Shown here: positions 37,201 to 51,300 of the stretch, in pieces
Numbering within the stretch: position 1 is the stretch's first letter
Layout of the letters: each line of letters starts with the position of its first letter
Assembly (NCBI GenBank): GCA_037903355.1
Contig: JBAJFE010000011.1
Coordinates: forward strand, 1-64,000
DNA: 64,000 bases
Direction of reading: 5' to 3'
Source: Trichuris trichiura
Lineage: Eukaryota > Nematoda > Enoplea > Trichinellida > Trichuridae
Position numbers and translations under genes: made by a program
Notes under the pieces: generated by a model
The model's input: the letters and a program-made list of their open reading frames with translations, nothing else
Databases searched by the model: none
What the model was told of the DNA's origin: nothing

Positions 37201-40200
37201 TTCTGTCTTTACATCTCACGAAACGGACTTGAACGGATGCGTATCAGGGATAAACGTGTTAAAGCAATTGTTGGCTTTGCAAGAAAAGAATTCAATCCTT
37301 ATAAGGCAACTGCGCGAGAAGACAAACGAATACGAGAGTATCGTTGAGCGAGTTGCCAACTTGGAAGAGAGCATGCGAATGCTGCGTAATCGGCTCAGAT
37401 TCAACAACTTCCTGGATACTATTTGCAGAAAAAGTGCCAAAAGACAATACATAACAGCCGAGGCGGCCAACGCATTGGAAGCGCAAATAAAACGCATGGA
37501 ACAGAGTATGAAAGAATTGAAAGCGGACAGCTATCGTTCTCAGGCAATTTCAAATTTCGCTTAGCGTACAAACGCGTAACAACGAAAACTGTTTCTATAG
37601 CAAGCTGCCCTGCAAGCCGAAGCTAAACAGCAAACTATCAATCAACGCTACGTGGAAAAAATTGAAGCCTTGCAAGCGGTCAACAGAGAGCTGATTGGTA
37701 AGTCTTCTTTCTTTACTAGATTTCTTAAACTCATGAAAAGTGACGTCATCAAACTGTGACGGTCTATTAATTTGAGTGCATCTCTGCCCGCCGTGGCATT
37801 GCCCAGTGAACATTAGGTTAAAAACAGCCACCGCCTATTTCATCAGCAGCAACTGTTTGGAAACATTAGCCGCGTCTCCTCTTTTGATGGATAACATATT
37901 GCGTTGGCAGTTGAGCTATGCGTTCAAAATTGATGGCGCCTCGTCGTAGCGGGATGTTATCTGGGCATCATCTAAGTGCACGCCTGAACTGCAATGGTTT
38001 CTCTGCTTGTTCAACCAGTCTTTGCTGCGTCACTAACGCTCCTCGCCTACCTTGAAAACGACCGCTTTAATTTTCACTTTTTCCTGGAAAAAACGTTTAC
38101 GTACCAAGCAAAAGACAAACTATGCATTGAAGAAAGCTTAATAAGAAAGGTTGCACGTTTCGCAGGCGAGCCGCTTGCTTCCGCATTTTAAAATAAGCGT
38201 TCGCTGTTAGACTACGTAGAAATTAAGTTCGCAAAAAGGCTAGCTGTCTATGCGCAAAAGAAGTAGTATAAGCTGCTATGCAAGCGGGCCTTTGACGTAG
38301 ACAAATAATTTCCCTCCTCTCCTCCGGAGCAGCTTGACCATAATTAGAAATGCTTGCGACTAAAGCATGTATTTGTTAGTGAGCAGATCGACTGCCCAGA
38401 AAAGCTAGCAAAACTGGATCCTCTGTTTTTATCAGTAAGGAATTTTTGAACATGCTGCCTATCATACCGCTGCATAAGCAGTTCTTTTATTACATGTTTT
38501 TTTGAAACACTTGGGCTGTTAACAAGTATAATTAATGGAGATTGGCAGCGTGCTAGTCTACGCTCATGACCGAAGAAAACCCGAAAGATTCTACACTCTC
38601 TCCTTTGCTGCCAGTGCATCCCATATTTGCCGTCTTCGTAAGGTTTACTCTGCAGGTCAGATTACGCACGGATCCAAAACGTCCAGCACAGGAGAACACT
38701 CGGAGAAGAACTACGATGGACTATTTAAATTTACGGTGAACCTGCTACAAAAGGTATTAATATTAGCGCAAACTTATGCAACTGCTAATGTCGTGATTAA
38801 TGTAAATGTTACGTTGCTATTCAGATGCATCGGCTAAAGAGGAAGCTAAACGAAATCCATTACGCGTGCTCGAATCGAAACGTTGAACTCCTACAAACCC
38901 AATCGTCGCTTCTTCTCGCTCATGCTCAGATAGAAAGGCAAAAGGGCGAACTTCGAGAATTAAATTCAAAAACGAAGAGGCTTAAGAGGGCACAGACCTA
39001 TCACGGTCAAGATCTGTTGCAGAAAAAGGTAAAGGAAACTCGCCAAGGAAAATTGAACACGCCAAATCTTTAAGGTGAACGCTGAACTTTCATTCTATTT
39101 GCCTTTCAAACTTTACGGATCGCAGCTGACCAAAGTGGAACGCTGCCCGTCTGAATTTTCTATTCACATGCCGGATGAGACTCTTGAAACGGAGTTCATT
39201 TCCTTCATTGAACCGGCAAAGCGTAATGAGGACTTTGGACGCCCACTTACAATGCTAGAGGACTGTAGTTATAGATACATTTTTGCCTGAACCTAAACCA
39301 AGAGCCGTCCCGGACAGCGAAAATGTAAAACCGGCATTCACCGGCGCTGCATCGTTGATAGCCTCAACAAGGGATACAAAAGACGTCGCTTCAGATGGGC
39401 CTAAGTTGTCAGCAACAACCAGCGCGCTATCCCACCGACAGCCTGAGGATCACAGCAGTGAAAATACAGCTACTAAGGGAATATTTCAATCGACGGGAAT
39501 AAGGCCTGTAGGAAAAGGCCGATCCCCTTCCCTCCAAAGGCTTACTAAAGTTGGACATGTCAAAGCTTTGGCAGCTACCTTTGACGCCAACGAGGCCCCG
39601 AAAATGCAAGGAAAAAGTGACAGTACTTCGGCTCTTCCTCACTACAGTTATGGTTTGTTCTACTGCCCTGAACAACAAATGCCGAAGATGACGCCGGCTG
39701 TCGAAAGACAATACCACCCTGCAATGACTACCAAAGGAAAAGGGAGCCAATCGAAACCCAGCAGCAGCGGTAAGGCAAAAATACATCCTAAAAGACCCTC
39801 AAGCGACCAATTCGATTCATCTGCCGAAAGCTACAGAGAAACGGAGTATGAAACCATGGTTTATCAAATGTCCATGAGGCCTGTACCGATCAGCGTCGTG
39901 CCTCCATCTCAGAGAGGTCGAGCGGTTCAACAACTTCCTACTCGTGTAAGGCCAACAGCAGTTCAAAGAAAAACTTCTGCCGAGAAGAGCCTGCCAACCA
40001 GTGACCCTACTCCAATTAGGCCAGTTGTCTGCATCGCGAAACCATCCTGCATACCCCAGCGTACTGTAACAGCTATGGCGCGTAAATCAGCACAGAAAGA
40101 ACAATCAGCTCACACTAGCAGCCTGAAAACACCAAAAATATCGGACAACCAGCAAGCTAAAGGTGAATCCGGCGCTCAACAAACACGCACTTCTTGGCTA

Positions 40201-40224
40201 CAGAAGCTACGACGAAGAGTATAA
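34286..40224 (+). CDS. Large coiled-coil protein, unidentified
   Basis: Eight exons close in phase to 1,189 residues: 34286-35504, 36632-37012, 37071-37543, 37601-37697, 38656-38753, 38825-39028, 39075-39222 and 39275-40224. The N-terminal third has a helical segment (HYVEEENRLLNDLREIVGFS and, further on, LRRENDHLRKQVQCMDEMRK) followed by Ser/Thr-rich disordered sequence. Exons 3-6 encode the main coiled coil (LLALQEKNSILIRQLREKTN, then MHRLKRKLNEIHYACSNRNV). The last exon is Pro/Ser/Lys-rich, basic and probably disordered, ending WLQKLRRRV. No catalytic or membrane motif is seen, so a scaffold or cytoskeletal role is only inference. Exon 3 needs a GC donor (CAG|gcaatt) to stay in frame. The start ATG is the first after a TGA at 34238 but is not proven. 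Confidence 0.75.
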
Positions 40225-42926
40225 CTATAAATGCATATGGATGACGAGTTCGCGTATGCACCAACTTAGGTGGACTGAATAGAACGTTTTTTTAACATGT
40301 CTTATTAAAAAGGTCAGCGAACTGCAAGTTGCACGACCGATAGGCGCGGAATAATTTCGCACCTAAGGAACATAACGAAAAACGAGCTAAGCTTGCAATG
40401 CATTCAGAATGAAGGAATTTACTCGAGAAATAAGCCTAATTAATACCCGCTAAGTTGCGCTAACGTACGGCAATTGGCAAGCTTTGAAAAAGCTCAATTT
40501 GGTCCCAAGAAGGAATCGTCTTTGAATTTTCTTTGGTGACTTGATAGCAAATCACGGTTAACAATGAGAATGTAAAGTCCCTGTAAGGCATAACATTTCA
40601 TAAAATTAAAGCAACTGAACTGACTCATCGTCAAAGGACCAATGGATAAATATCATATAAACATATGCTCTAGAAACGTCAAGGAATAGGCGCATACATG
40701 ATAAGTTCAACTCTGCCTAAAATTCGAAACTCGGAATATAGTCGCGAATGTTATTTTACGGGATAATCATGTTCTCATATAGTTCGAACGTACTGGACCA
40801 CAAAGATATGTAACGGGCAAGCTTAAATCAGATTTAGGATTTCGCCGTTTCTCCGCAGCAACTGCATTTCGATGCGAAGTTCGCGCTAACGCTCAATCAA
40901 CCAGATAGAACGCCAATAATTTGACATCACTTTTCAGCGGTTACACGAAAGTTATGTCCTCATACATACAGGTAAAAATGAGTCGCATAACGGAAATGAA
41001 CTGTTTTGCTAGCAACGATCGTTTTTTGCCGTGCAAGGTGTTGAGTTACGCAATAAAAGAATTTCCAGAACTTACCGTCTTTTTGGTTGTCCAGTGCAGG
41101 CAAAAATGGTGGAAGTTAACTGACGAAACAAGTGGGCAGCGAACCTGGCTACTTTGGGCCTCCGTTTCAACGTCCATCCACCAGGTCGGCTGCTACTCCT
41201 AAAGCAGATTTCGAGTAGACACTAAACTCATGAGCAGTACGCACGACAAGAAGCATGAAGGCAAACAACTTTTAAGGTTGCATACAACTTCGTGATGACA
41301 GCGCATGAATCTCGCGCAGTATCAGACAAGTACCTGAGTTTTTGTAACCCTTCTGTAATAGGAATGACGTGGCTTATTCGATGGCGGCGTGGAAATCGAT
41401 TTTTCTCCTGCTTTCTGATGCTTTAACGTTGCTTTTATGAGTAAGTTCCAAAAACAAGTGGCGAAAGTAACGCCTTTGTCGGTTGAAATTTTAACGTTCG
41501 ATTCATGAACTTTGTTTGCAATACGTTTGTTTACATCAAAAGAGTTACTGAAAATGGGTTGAGTCATGTCTCGTTGACGAAAGATGCCATTACGGAGAGC
41601 TTTCTGTTTGAAATATCAATTTCAATATCCAACTGAGCGCTGGCACTTTTAAAGCAAAATTCCGCTAAGTACTACTACGACAATAGGTCGGTAAACGCAA
41701 TAAAAAACAAGCACTAAGGTGAACTTTGAACCCTATTTTGCAGTACTGGGTTTGTAATGGATGGAATCACGTAAACACCTGAGTTCTGCTAATCCTACTG
41801 TACAACACCAATGACATAAGAGATAAGGCGGTGAGAGGGTCGCCTCCTATTTCTCCTTCGTTTCTCGTAGCCTAAAAAGTGAATCAGCGGGAAATTTTTG
41901 AAATTTAGAAAATAGAGAAACTGGCACTGATTTACGCCATTAAAGCGTCTTTGAAATCTGTTTTCTTATCTCGGATTCAAACCGCAACAGTTTGCTCGTC
42001 GCAAACAAACGAAATAAGCAGCTAACACAAACTTTGCTACCTTAAAGCGCTTGTTTCAACGTTCACCTCTCTTAACTAATCGTATCTTGAAAGTACGTTA
42101 CAAATAAAAACTAAGGATCGTATAAGTACTGCTTACAACAAAAATGACAACAACGCGAATTTTCAATTTCGACGACGTCATGTAACAGAATGTGCGTGAC
42201 GCGCGCACAGGATTATACAACACCTGAGTTTTGCTAATTTTACAGTAAACTAAAATTTGTAACACCGCGACGATACATTTAATTTTTCTTACGTTTTGCT
42301 GCTTAAAAATTGATTTTGTGGGCAGATATTGAAGATGAGTGTCGAACTAAAGCTCGTGCCAAGGTGTCTCATCGCGAACAACTAAAACATTTTTGTACGG
42401 AAAACGTTGGTTTACATTATCGGAACGCGTTTAGAGTGTGACACCGTTCCGTCGCTTTCGGTGAAAGGCAAAATATTGCATGTTAATCGAAAAAACTGGT
42501 CAATAAGGAAGTTTGTTATTTTAAGCGTCAGCTAAAGTATTTAACCAACTGACCGACTGAAACTGTTACAATAAATGTTGCTGAAAAAATTTACGCACTC
42601 CAATTTTTTTACCGAAAACTGTTTGCCGCATTTTGAACAGACGACAGTTTTCTGACCACTTTTGCTGATTCCTGCTATAACTATTTGCAGGTTCGACGCT
42701 TTCACAAGTACCTTATACCATACGTATGCAAACAGGCTGGCACACGAGCGTAGAAAAAAGCGAAAAAGTAAAAGTCGTTCGGTTGCTAGAAGAAATCAAA
42801 ATGTTTTCAGGATTAAATTTACAGAACAAATGCATTGACTTTTTTTTTACAGCAATTACAACCTGAGAATAGTAAGCGAACGGTAGCCTTAGTTTAACCC
42901 GCTAAGCGGAGAAGGGTGGCAGGCGA
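40225..42926. other. Intergenic region
   Basis: AT-rich sequence between two plus-strand genes, covering 3' flank, spacer and the promoter side of the MFSD5 gene. The frames at 40921-41202 (+) and 41322-41567 (-) show no supporting features. Confidence 0.45.
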
Positions 42927-44374
42927 ATGGACGCGGATTTATTTGTTCCCGTGCTTTCTTGTGCAGTGCTCATTTTATCAACTCTACTTCACTTGTGGAA
43001 AGGAAATCTAAAGTTCTTCGGTCAAGACGTTAAGCAGTTTGCCATAAACGATGCCGAATTCAGTCGCTTCAGGAGAACGTACAGCATTGGGCACTTGATT
43101 GTTCTGTTTTCCGATAGCATACAAGCGTCCTACACCTATTTCATATTCGATTGGTACAATACAAGCAGGCAGGATATTGCATTCATGTATGCAGGTGGTC
43201 TGGTGGCCAATATTTTTGCATCGTTGTTCGTTTACCGTTGGTTGCAAAAGGTGGAACGACGTCTTGTATGCTCGATTCATTGCATTTTGGCATGCTTATC
43301 TTACATTTTGAAGAATCAAACAGACGAATCCTTTTACAATGTCAGTCGAGTGGTAGATGGCATAACAGTAACTCTTCTGTTGGCACCATTCCAAGAATGG
43401 TACATGCATGAACACTTGCACAAGTATGGATTTCCCACCGAATGGGTACAAATAACTTTTCGTTCAATTTCCATATACAGCACCTTCTTAGCAGTTGTTG
43501 CGGGTAAAAGATTGCAAACCATTAAAGCTATTGTTTAGTTGTCTCACATTTAGGATATTTTGTCGGCTTCCTGCATAACACTCTTTTGGATCCTCATCAA
43601 GTTATAAATATATGCGTTCCAATCCCTTTGCTGTCTTGCCTGTGGATCTTTTGCAAGTGGTCTCCGAATCGAGCCGAGCCTAGCGGATCATCGGAAAGTT
43701 TGCTACAAGAACTTACCAGAAGTTTCAAGATTATATCGCGCCGATCCAGCATCCTATTGCTTTGTGCGTTACAAGCTTTGTACGAAAGTTCGTACATTCT
43801 ATTTTCGTACGTTTGGACTCCTTTGTTCCTTCAGCTGGGAGAAATAGTGGGTCCTTTACCGTCCATTGGGGGCGTATACGGCTGTTTGATGACTGGCATG
43901 CTGCTGGGAACTGTTATTTACTGCAAACTTAGTGTGCACCTTTTGGCTCCTAGTCTTCTGTCCGTTGCGACGACACTTAGTTGTACCGGTATGTTCGCTG
44001 CAGTCTTTGCAAGTTTTCCAAACGAACAAACTCTATTGAAGTATAATCTGTCCATGGTGATGTTGGTCATTTACCAACTTGGCTCTGGCATATACTTTCC
44101 GACTATACAACGTCTGCAAAAAGACATCCTCCCAGCGGACAATCGATCGTCCATTCTTTTCCTCTCCCGAATTCCTTTGAACCTTTTGGCAATTTGCACT
44201 TTGCTCATTTTGGTCTTATTTGAAGATTATGGCAATTGGTTGACAGTTTGCGTGTCGGCAATTTTCAATATCGCCTGTCTGGTCATCAGTTTCATTTTGG
44301 CTCGCAAGATCAAACAATCCAATGTCGACTATTTCATTCTCGAACTGAAGACCGAAAAGGAAGGAGAAGTTTGA
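42927..44374 (+). CDS. MFSD5: MFSD5-type major facilitator transporter
   Basis: Two exons (42927-43503 and 43554-44374, 50-bp intron) give 465 residues, close to the roughly 450 of animal MFSD5. This family, annotated as molybdate-anion transporter, belongs to the major facilitator superfamily and spans the membrane about 12 times. Hydrophobic helices run through the whole length. The diagnostic part is PFQEWYMHEHLHKYGFPTEW, which matches the family pattern of a Trp-Tyr-X-His-Glu-His core followed by FP-EW, and then LAVVAG at the exon junction. The second half has LLLCALQALYESSYILFSYV, matching the seventh-helix region (a QALFES-type motif). The first ATG is used, directly before a hydrophobic helix (LFVPVLSCAVLILSTLL). 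The substrate is inferred from family annotation only. Confidence 0.92.
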
Positions 44375-45276
44375 ACGACGTATCTGAGCTCGCTGAGGTA
44401 AAGAACTGCGCAATAACGTAAGCCCATTGTGAGCTACCGTATTTTCGGATATCACCTTCCTCTTTTGGAAGGTAAGATCGGTTCAGTGGAAAAGAACTTC
44501 GCCTTCATCCATTTGGCGTTCTATTAATAGAGCTGTTGTTGTTAACTTAGTTATTACTTGTTAGCTCGACTGATTTCTTGTTTCGCGGATTCGTGAGTAT
44601 CATAAAGCCGTTATGCCGATTTAGTTCGTACTTATTATTAATACTTTAGCTTGTGATGCGTAACATTTACACTTTGTATAATTTGTCCATTCATCGTGTA
44701 GGGAAGTGGAATTCTCTTTCTAACTTCCAACCCAATTCTACTAAGCGTTAGATACATCATGCTTGAGGCCGTCACTTGCATTAACCGTTTCTAGCGCATA
44801 TCAAAAGTTGTGTCCAGAACAATGCTTTAAACAATCGGACAACAAGCAAAAAGCTCAAATGAGAGGAGCAAGTTAGAAAAAAGAATGCGCAACTGGCTGT
44901 CTTTACTTTGACCAGTTTAAATGATTTACAAAGAGAATAAGAACCTCTTTTAGTTTAAGATTTTGCTTTACATCATAACAGTATGAACGAAAATAAACAA
45001 TAGAATAGATATGCTTAAATTAAATTGTTTAACTAAGAAAAAACGTCCGAAATGATCGCTGTAAAGACTAACCCTTAATGATTACCCAGTAAAGAGATAG
45101 AAGTTTTCCAGCTCAATACCCGTATGAATAACGCAGTTCTACGTTTCTGTGAAACGCTTAAATGAGTGTAATAAAATCTTTTTCAAAAACTTGTAATTTT
45201 TCAAATATGCAAATTAATCGACTACCCTAGGAACACATTTTCCCGAACATGAAGGCTTATACAGGTGAAATATGTC

Positions 45277-45309
<33 letters not shown>

Positions 45310-48307
45310 ATTGTAGTACAAGTTTCCGTGTTAGCAATAATAGCTTTCTAGCATCCTGGATCAGCAATGAACTTCTCGTGAGTGACTAGAAAGACGAATG
45401 AAAGGACAGTGAATATTTTGAAGTGAGCAAGTAAGCACGATGTTGTAAAGTTTGAAAGGTTGCCGCCAACAGGTTTAGATTAATTTGCCAAGACGAAGCC
45501 TTCATCAAGGAAAGAAAAAACTGAAAATAAGAAAACAGCCAATGAAGCGACTAATATTACTGCACGCTTATTCGCGTTTTGAAAAAACGTTTGGCACAAA
45601 AGTCTTTTGACGAAAACTTCATTTTTGACAACTCGGCAAAGACGTGCACCCTATCTTCCCGAAGCTATGACATCGGGCGATAATAACAAATGATTAGTAC
45701 ACAGTAAAACCGTTTGTTGAATTTAAAAAAACTTCTTCGTCATTGTGTAAACACTGTTGAAGACAGGGAAAGGCTTGTCTGAAAGCCCTGTTGAAGTTTT
45801 TAAACCAATAAACAGTTGTATGTTGTACGAGTAATTAATATTTTGAAATTCTAGAAAATCGTTAAAATTAAGCCACACTGATCGGATCTTGACGGAAGAA
45901 AAGCGGACAAAAGATTAGGTTTTGATGCGGCGTGTAAAGGCTTCCATGTAAACAATTTTTTTAAAACTTAACCTAAGTATTTCTGAACGACTATTGTATC
46001 AATAAAAAATTTACAAGCTTTTTCGAGGCGAACTTGTTCAACCGTCAACGTTACTTCGTCACTTCACCACTTAGTGTAAACGCCACATTTGCACTGAAAG
46101 CCCGGACGTTTTTGTAGGCAAAGAAAGCCAAGCTAACAGAAAATCATGAATATACGTACACATCGATAAATAAAGCATTGCGTAAAAAGTTACTATCATA
46201 AAAACAAAAGTAAAATAGGAAGCTAAAAGCTGCTGGCGCAAATACGTCTTTACTAGTAAGACCAATATGCAAAATCATTAGGGACTACTTTTCCCGCTTC
46301 TCTGTTTCACGCCTCGTAAATGCGCAGAAAGCGAAAGTTAGGTGTGGTCGCCATTGCAGCTTTACTTCACAAAATCATCGACAACGTTCACTTTCTGGTC
46401 AGTTGTAAATGCACTTTAAAATATCCGTTTAAGCCGACAGACTGCTTTTTGTTAGATCATCGTGGCCTACTTATTTTGAAAGTTAGCAACAATCGAGCAC
46501 TTTGAAAATGTTCTACCACCTTAAACAAATACTTTTGTAACTACTTAGGCGGGAAATGTTCAAAGCAACGTCATCCTAAGCTTATGGAGCAATTGGCCAA
46601 CAATGCTCACAACCATACGCTGGAAGGGAGGAGTAATTTCACCGAAAAGATCGATTAATAATTAGTCTAACTTCGAAACACTTTCAGTTTCACCGCATCA
46701 TGAACGGCTGTCCAAAGAAGTGACGCCCTTTTTGCGGACGAAATATTCAATTTTATATTGACTCGGAATCGCGACAACCATCGTTAACGCTTACTTTCAG
46801 TGCGTCATGTTGAGAGTAAGGCCGCTGATTACACTTGGAAAATTACGAGAAGTTCATTTTACCAAAAAACTGATGAGCACGTCGGAATGTCAACCTTAAT
46901 CACGACAAATTACCGCGGCAAAAAAGCGACGAAACTTAAAGCCCTCTTTTTCACTATAGGCAACGGAGCTTTGAAAGCCGACTGGACCGTCGACAGGGAA
47001 TGCGAAAGCGCCATAAATACTAATTTGAAACAAAAGCAACTGGTTTGGTCATTCAGTTTCCGCAATCGAAGCAACCCCATCAGCATACTCTGAGCCGTAA
47101 AGAACGACAGCCGATTGTTGCAAGACTCGCTTCCGCCGTCTGCAAAATCGTTCAATGGCATCGAGCGCTAATCGTTTCTATAAATGCCCCGCTTCAACTG
47201 TTCTCCCGCGCGGTAACGTTCGGCTGCGAAACCGAAAAGTAAAATTTCCCAACGGGCGCACAGTTTGGGATACCGAAGTTGCGATTACGTCACAAAACGT
47301 CATTTTCCTGTCGGTTGAAAAGGTGCCAACCATTCGAGCATTGAACTGACAAAAACTCGTTGCACCACAGCCGGGTGTGCCATTCATAAAAGTCGAATTA
47401 TCAACTGTTCAGAGATCAATAGTTGGCAGCTAGCCGAGCTTATTCTTGGGGCAATGGAATTTTAATTACTTGCACGGCTGCTCGGTAGCTATATACGGCC
47501 TATAGCTCTTCTGTTAAAAGATAGTCGACAAATGACTGAAGCAGTAACAACGAGAGATCACCGCCGATGAGTCTAATCGATTGACAAAGCAGATCTTCCT
47601 CTGGTCGCAAATCAAGCTGTCGCCATAGGCGCGCCAAAAGAGCCACTTTTTTCTTCATTGAACAAGGGATGCGACCATTAAGTAACCCTCAAAAAAAAAG
47701 TTGGAGATGCGCAACGTCTGTCACCATTCATTCTACCATTCCTACAACTTCTTCGCAAACAGCGTTTATGCGTTAATAGTGCGTGTCCTTATTCAACTTG
47801 TGCCTGCGTTGGCAAAGGGACAAAAATGGTGCAAAACGCTCGCCCAGGCAGTTGCAGCCCAACGATTGACCTTAACCTTCGATTGAAAGTCTGAATACCG
47901 ACAAGCGGCAAAGATCTGCTTTCAATAGACCAATTCCAGAGGGCCATTCAAACTGGCGCCAAAATAGGATACAGTCCATCTGACCTTTGAGTATTTCCAT
48001 AGGCATCAATCTAACTAAGCAGTATTGCTCCAACCGATAACATAATCTTTGCAAGCTGTGAACAGCACGTGACTTGTTGCAAATTGTGATGGTAATGTTG
48101 GTAGGACGCGATTGTGCGCCACCTGTAAACGGCTTAGCGATAGTAAAATCGGCTGTCAGCAGCAACGACAGCACTATCCGGTGAGCGCCCAGCTATGCGT
48201 GTGACAACAGGCAGCCGGCCGTCTTTGGCGACGAACTGGTTGATGATGACGAACTAGACAAAAGCGATGTCGTCCGCAGTCAACCCATTTACCATCTCGC
48301 GCAGTCG
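44375..48307. other. Intergenic region
   Basis: No gene that I can support. An (AAT)n run of about 10 units lies at 45278-45306. More balanced-composition frames at 46800-47093 (+) and 46910-47161 (-) overlap on opposite strands, so at most one could be real. Neither has recognisable features. Confidence 0.4.
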
Positions 48308-48394
48308 TTGCGCGGCGGCATCTCCTCCACGGTGAACAAGCGGAGGACAGCATCGAGAGGTCGCCCTCTAGCGGGCGCCACTCCAGGCTGTCCA

Positions 48395-51300
48395 ATGGCC
48401 GCAGCCACGACCACACTGCTGGCGCTTAGTTGGGTGCTATGGGGCATCCGACCGACGCGCGCAGTTATGGTGCATAACATTACCCGAGTGTTCAACAGCG
48501 GCGATATATTCAACAATCCGGATATCAATTGCCGACCAATGCACTGCAGCGTCTATGGGGCCAATTCAGCCCGAAACAGTGGTTGCAATTGCCAATGCCC
48601 TCTCGGCAGACCGGCCTTTTTGCAGCATGTAAAAAAATGCGCCGATTCGATCAGTACGAATGCATTCCATTTCATCGAAAAGGTGATATACATCTAACAG
48701 ATTGACATTGGCGTTTTAGGCGATTGTCGAATGCTCTACTTTGGGACGTACGGCCAAACAACCGGCAGAATGAAACTGCCGACTGTATTTCTTCCACTGA
48801 CGGGTCAAATAGTAAGCCCTTCGCTGCCGCCGGATTGGAAAGGTAGAAAGGAAAAATAGTAGAATTACAAATGGTCCAGCAAGGGAAATTTATTTGCAGC
48901 TGCTGGCGTAAAGCTGGATGACGACGGAAATGTACCCTGCGCGCTTTCTTCTATTGGTTATCTTACGCACAGCGGTTGGATTCCATTGGAAAACGCCAAC
49001 TTGTTCACTTTGCTCAACTCCAATCATTACACGCACATACAGGTAACGCTGTCTCTTTCCTTTTTGCCTTGCAACGATTTTATTGCGCTTCGGTTCCCAC
49101 GCGCTGACCAAACTATAGAGGTGCTTTTTCTTTTTCTCTCGTCAAAATTGTTAATTATTTGAATCGGCAAATTCAAACGACTCTGAATGGCTTCTCTTAC
49201 GGAACCCGTTTTTTTGACCCGCTCAATTTCTGCGCCCGTAAACTAGCTCATTCAGTGCCAGAAGCAAAATGCAGGAAGAGATAGCAGAAGTTTGACAGTC
49301 GCGATTGAGGCAAAGTGGGTCGCCGTCCAGTACGGCAGGCCGCATAAGGTATCGTTCCTGGATGGCTGAATGGCTGGAGAAAAAAGGACACATTTAACCG
49401 CGAGGTTAAGTGACCCTATTCGATTCTCATAGGCGATGGCACAGCAAGTGAGAGATGGTTCTTCTTCCTACCACCATCAGCAAGCTAGTTGACCCGAGTT
49501 AAAAACATGTTGACGATAAGTTTGTTGCTAAAACGCGTTCAGGCGAAACAGGAGATTGTACGGAAGAAAAATGGACGCCTTTCGGCAGGCGTTTACTTTT
49601 GTTGTCAAAGTTTGGAGGGCGATTGAGTAGCGAAAGCGTTAATTTATCGGATGAAGACTGGTCCAACAGACTTTTCTATCAGCGACCACTGCATGAAAAA
49701 TGACCAAAAGCTTTTGAACAAACGATTCGGGCACAAACGCCCAGTCTGACCACCGTATTCGATTATGCGCAGTGCAGCTGCGAGTAAAAGAAAGGTATTC
49801 ATAGTAAATACGCGCTGTTAGATAGCGTCGTTTTCAATGTCACCAAAAGGAAGCCAATTCGAAGCTCCTCTCTCACTATCTCTCTCTCTGGCCAGCCGTG
49901 CGTGCCGTCAATCGGAAAGCCCGGAAGAGCAAACCTGCAATCGCCGACTTCAGACGAGATTAGCTAATTCACTTTGCTGTTGGCTAGCGGCCGAAAACAT
50001 CAGACTTTGAACACGCACTCATTTTGTCTATACGCCACCAGTTGTCCATATCGAAACATCAGTTAACACAAGTGATCATTTCAAATTGATTACGCTCCAA
50101 TGGTATGTACATTTTTGGCAGAGCATTGCGGGAAAATGGGTTTGGTTAAAAAAATGTGACCCGCAGATTGAAACTCCGACGCACATGACACAAACATGCT
50201 CGTGTAAACGACTTTTCCTGCTTTCGATCAGGTTTTGCCAATGCTAATAGGCGTACTTTGAACGGTCGTGACAGGTCGAAGTTTTTAAAAATCGTCGGCA
50301 GGGTTTGTACAGTTTCGTGCCAACTTCAAGTGGCACGTAGGTTGAAGCGCAAGAAGGCGTCCAAGGCGTCTCTACGCGCTCTCGATGCATACTTTGTCGT
50401 GACAACAAATTTTACCATTAGTTCTCTTTGTCAGTCGTCAACTAGGCGTGTTCAGCTTATCGAAGAAAAATGAATACTTTGGGTGTATATAGCTTGACGT
50501 CATTTGCCGATGGTCAGCTCAGGTGCTCCGACTAGATGCTCTTTGTTAACGCTTACTTTATTTCATCCTTCTTTTTACTGTTTCCGCCCAGCCTAGCGCA
50601 CGTGGACGGAAAACAGTGTCAGCTGAACAATTCAAAGATTCATGACTGAAAAGGCAGCTTCATTCGGCAGCCTACAGCATATTGTGTCACGAGGACTTCT
50701 CGAACTTGCTTTGACATGATTGTTGACGAGAAACAATGAGCGATTAGTAAGCAGAACCTCTCTCTCTGGCAACCAAGTATCAAGCAGTGATTTTAAAAAG
50801 CTGTTGCAGAAAACATTGGAAATAGGAAACAGAAAGATGTGCCTACGTTTTCCTGAGCGTCCGTTAGTCTCATTGGATTTTAGCGCAGAACGGTTTTCCC
50901 AGGGAACTGTTTTTTCTATAACGCCTAATGTTACTTGATATATTCGTTCGGAAAGTGAGCTACCGCGCAAGACAATTAGCAAATTACGCCTCGACAAATG
51001 ACTGCAGCATGACGAAATGCAAATAGACTAGAATTGCAAACTCTTAAAGTACTTTGCCAGCAAGCTTGAGAAACAAGAAGCAGCTTGGCTGTCAACTTTT
51101 ACCGGTTTGACCGCCGTCACAACGAGACCGAACGAACGAATGCAGGCAATTTTCCTGAGGCATTTTGATTTGAATTTTAAACTACCTGCCATTACAGTAG
51201 TAGTTAAGAAATAGGCATTATCATCTCTTTCTGCCTTAGTTAATGTCAATTGGTTCAACAAGTCACGCAGAGAATGCAAGGCGTAATGCGCGCTCAACAC

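Noticed and set aside
46800..47161. Overlapping frames of 97 (+) and 83 (-) residues
   Set aside because: Both are open across the same bases; there are no family features or splice signals strong enough to choose either.
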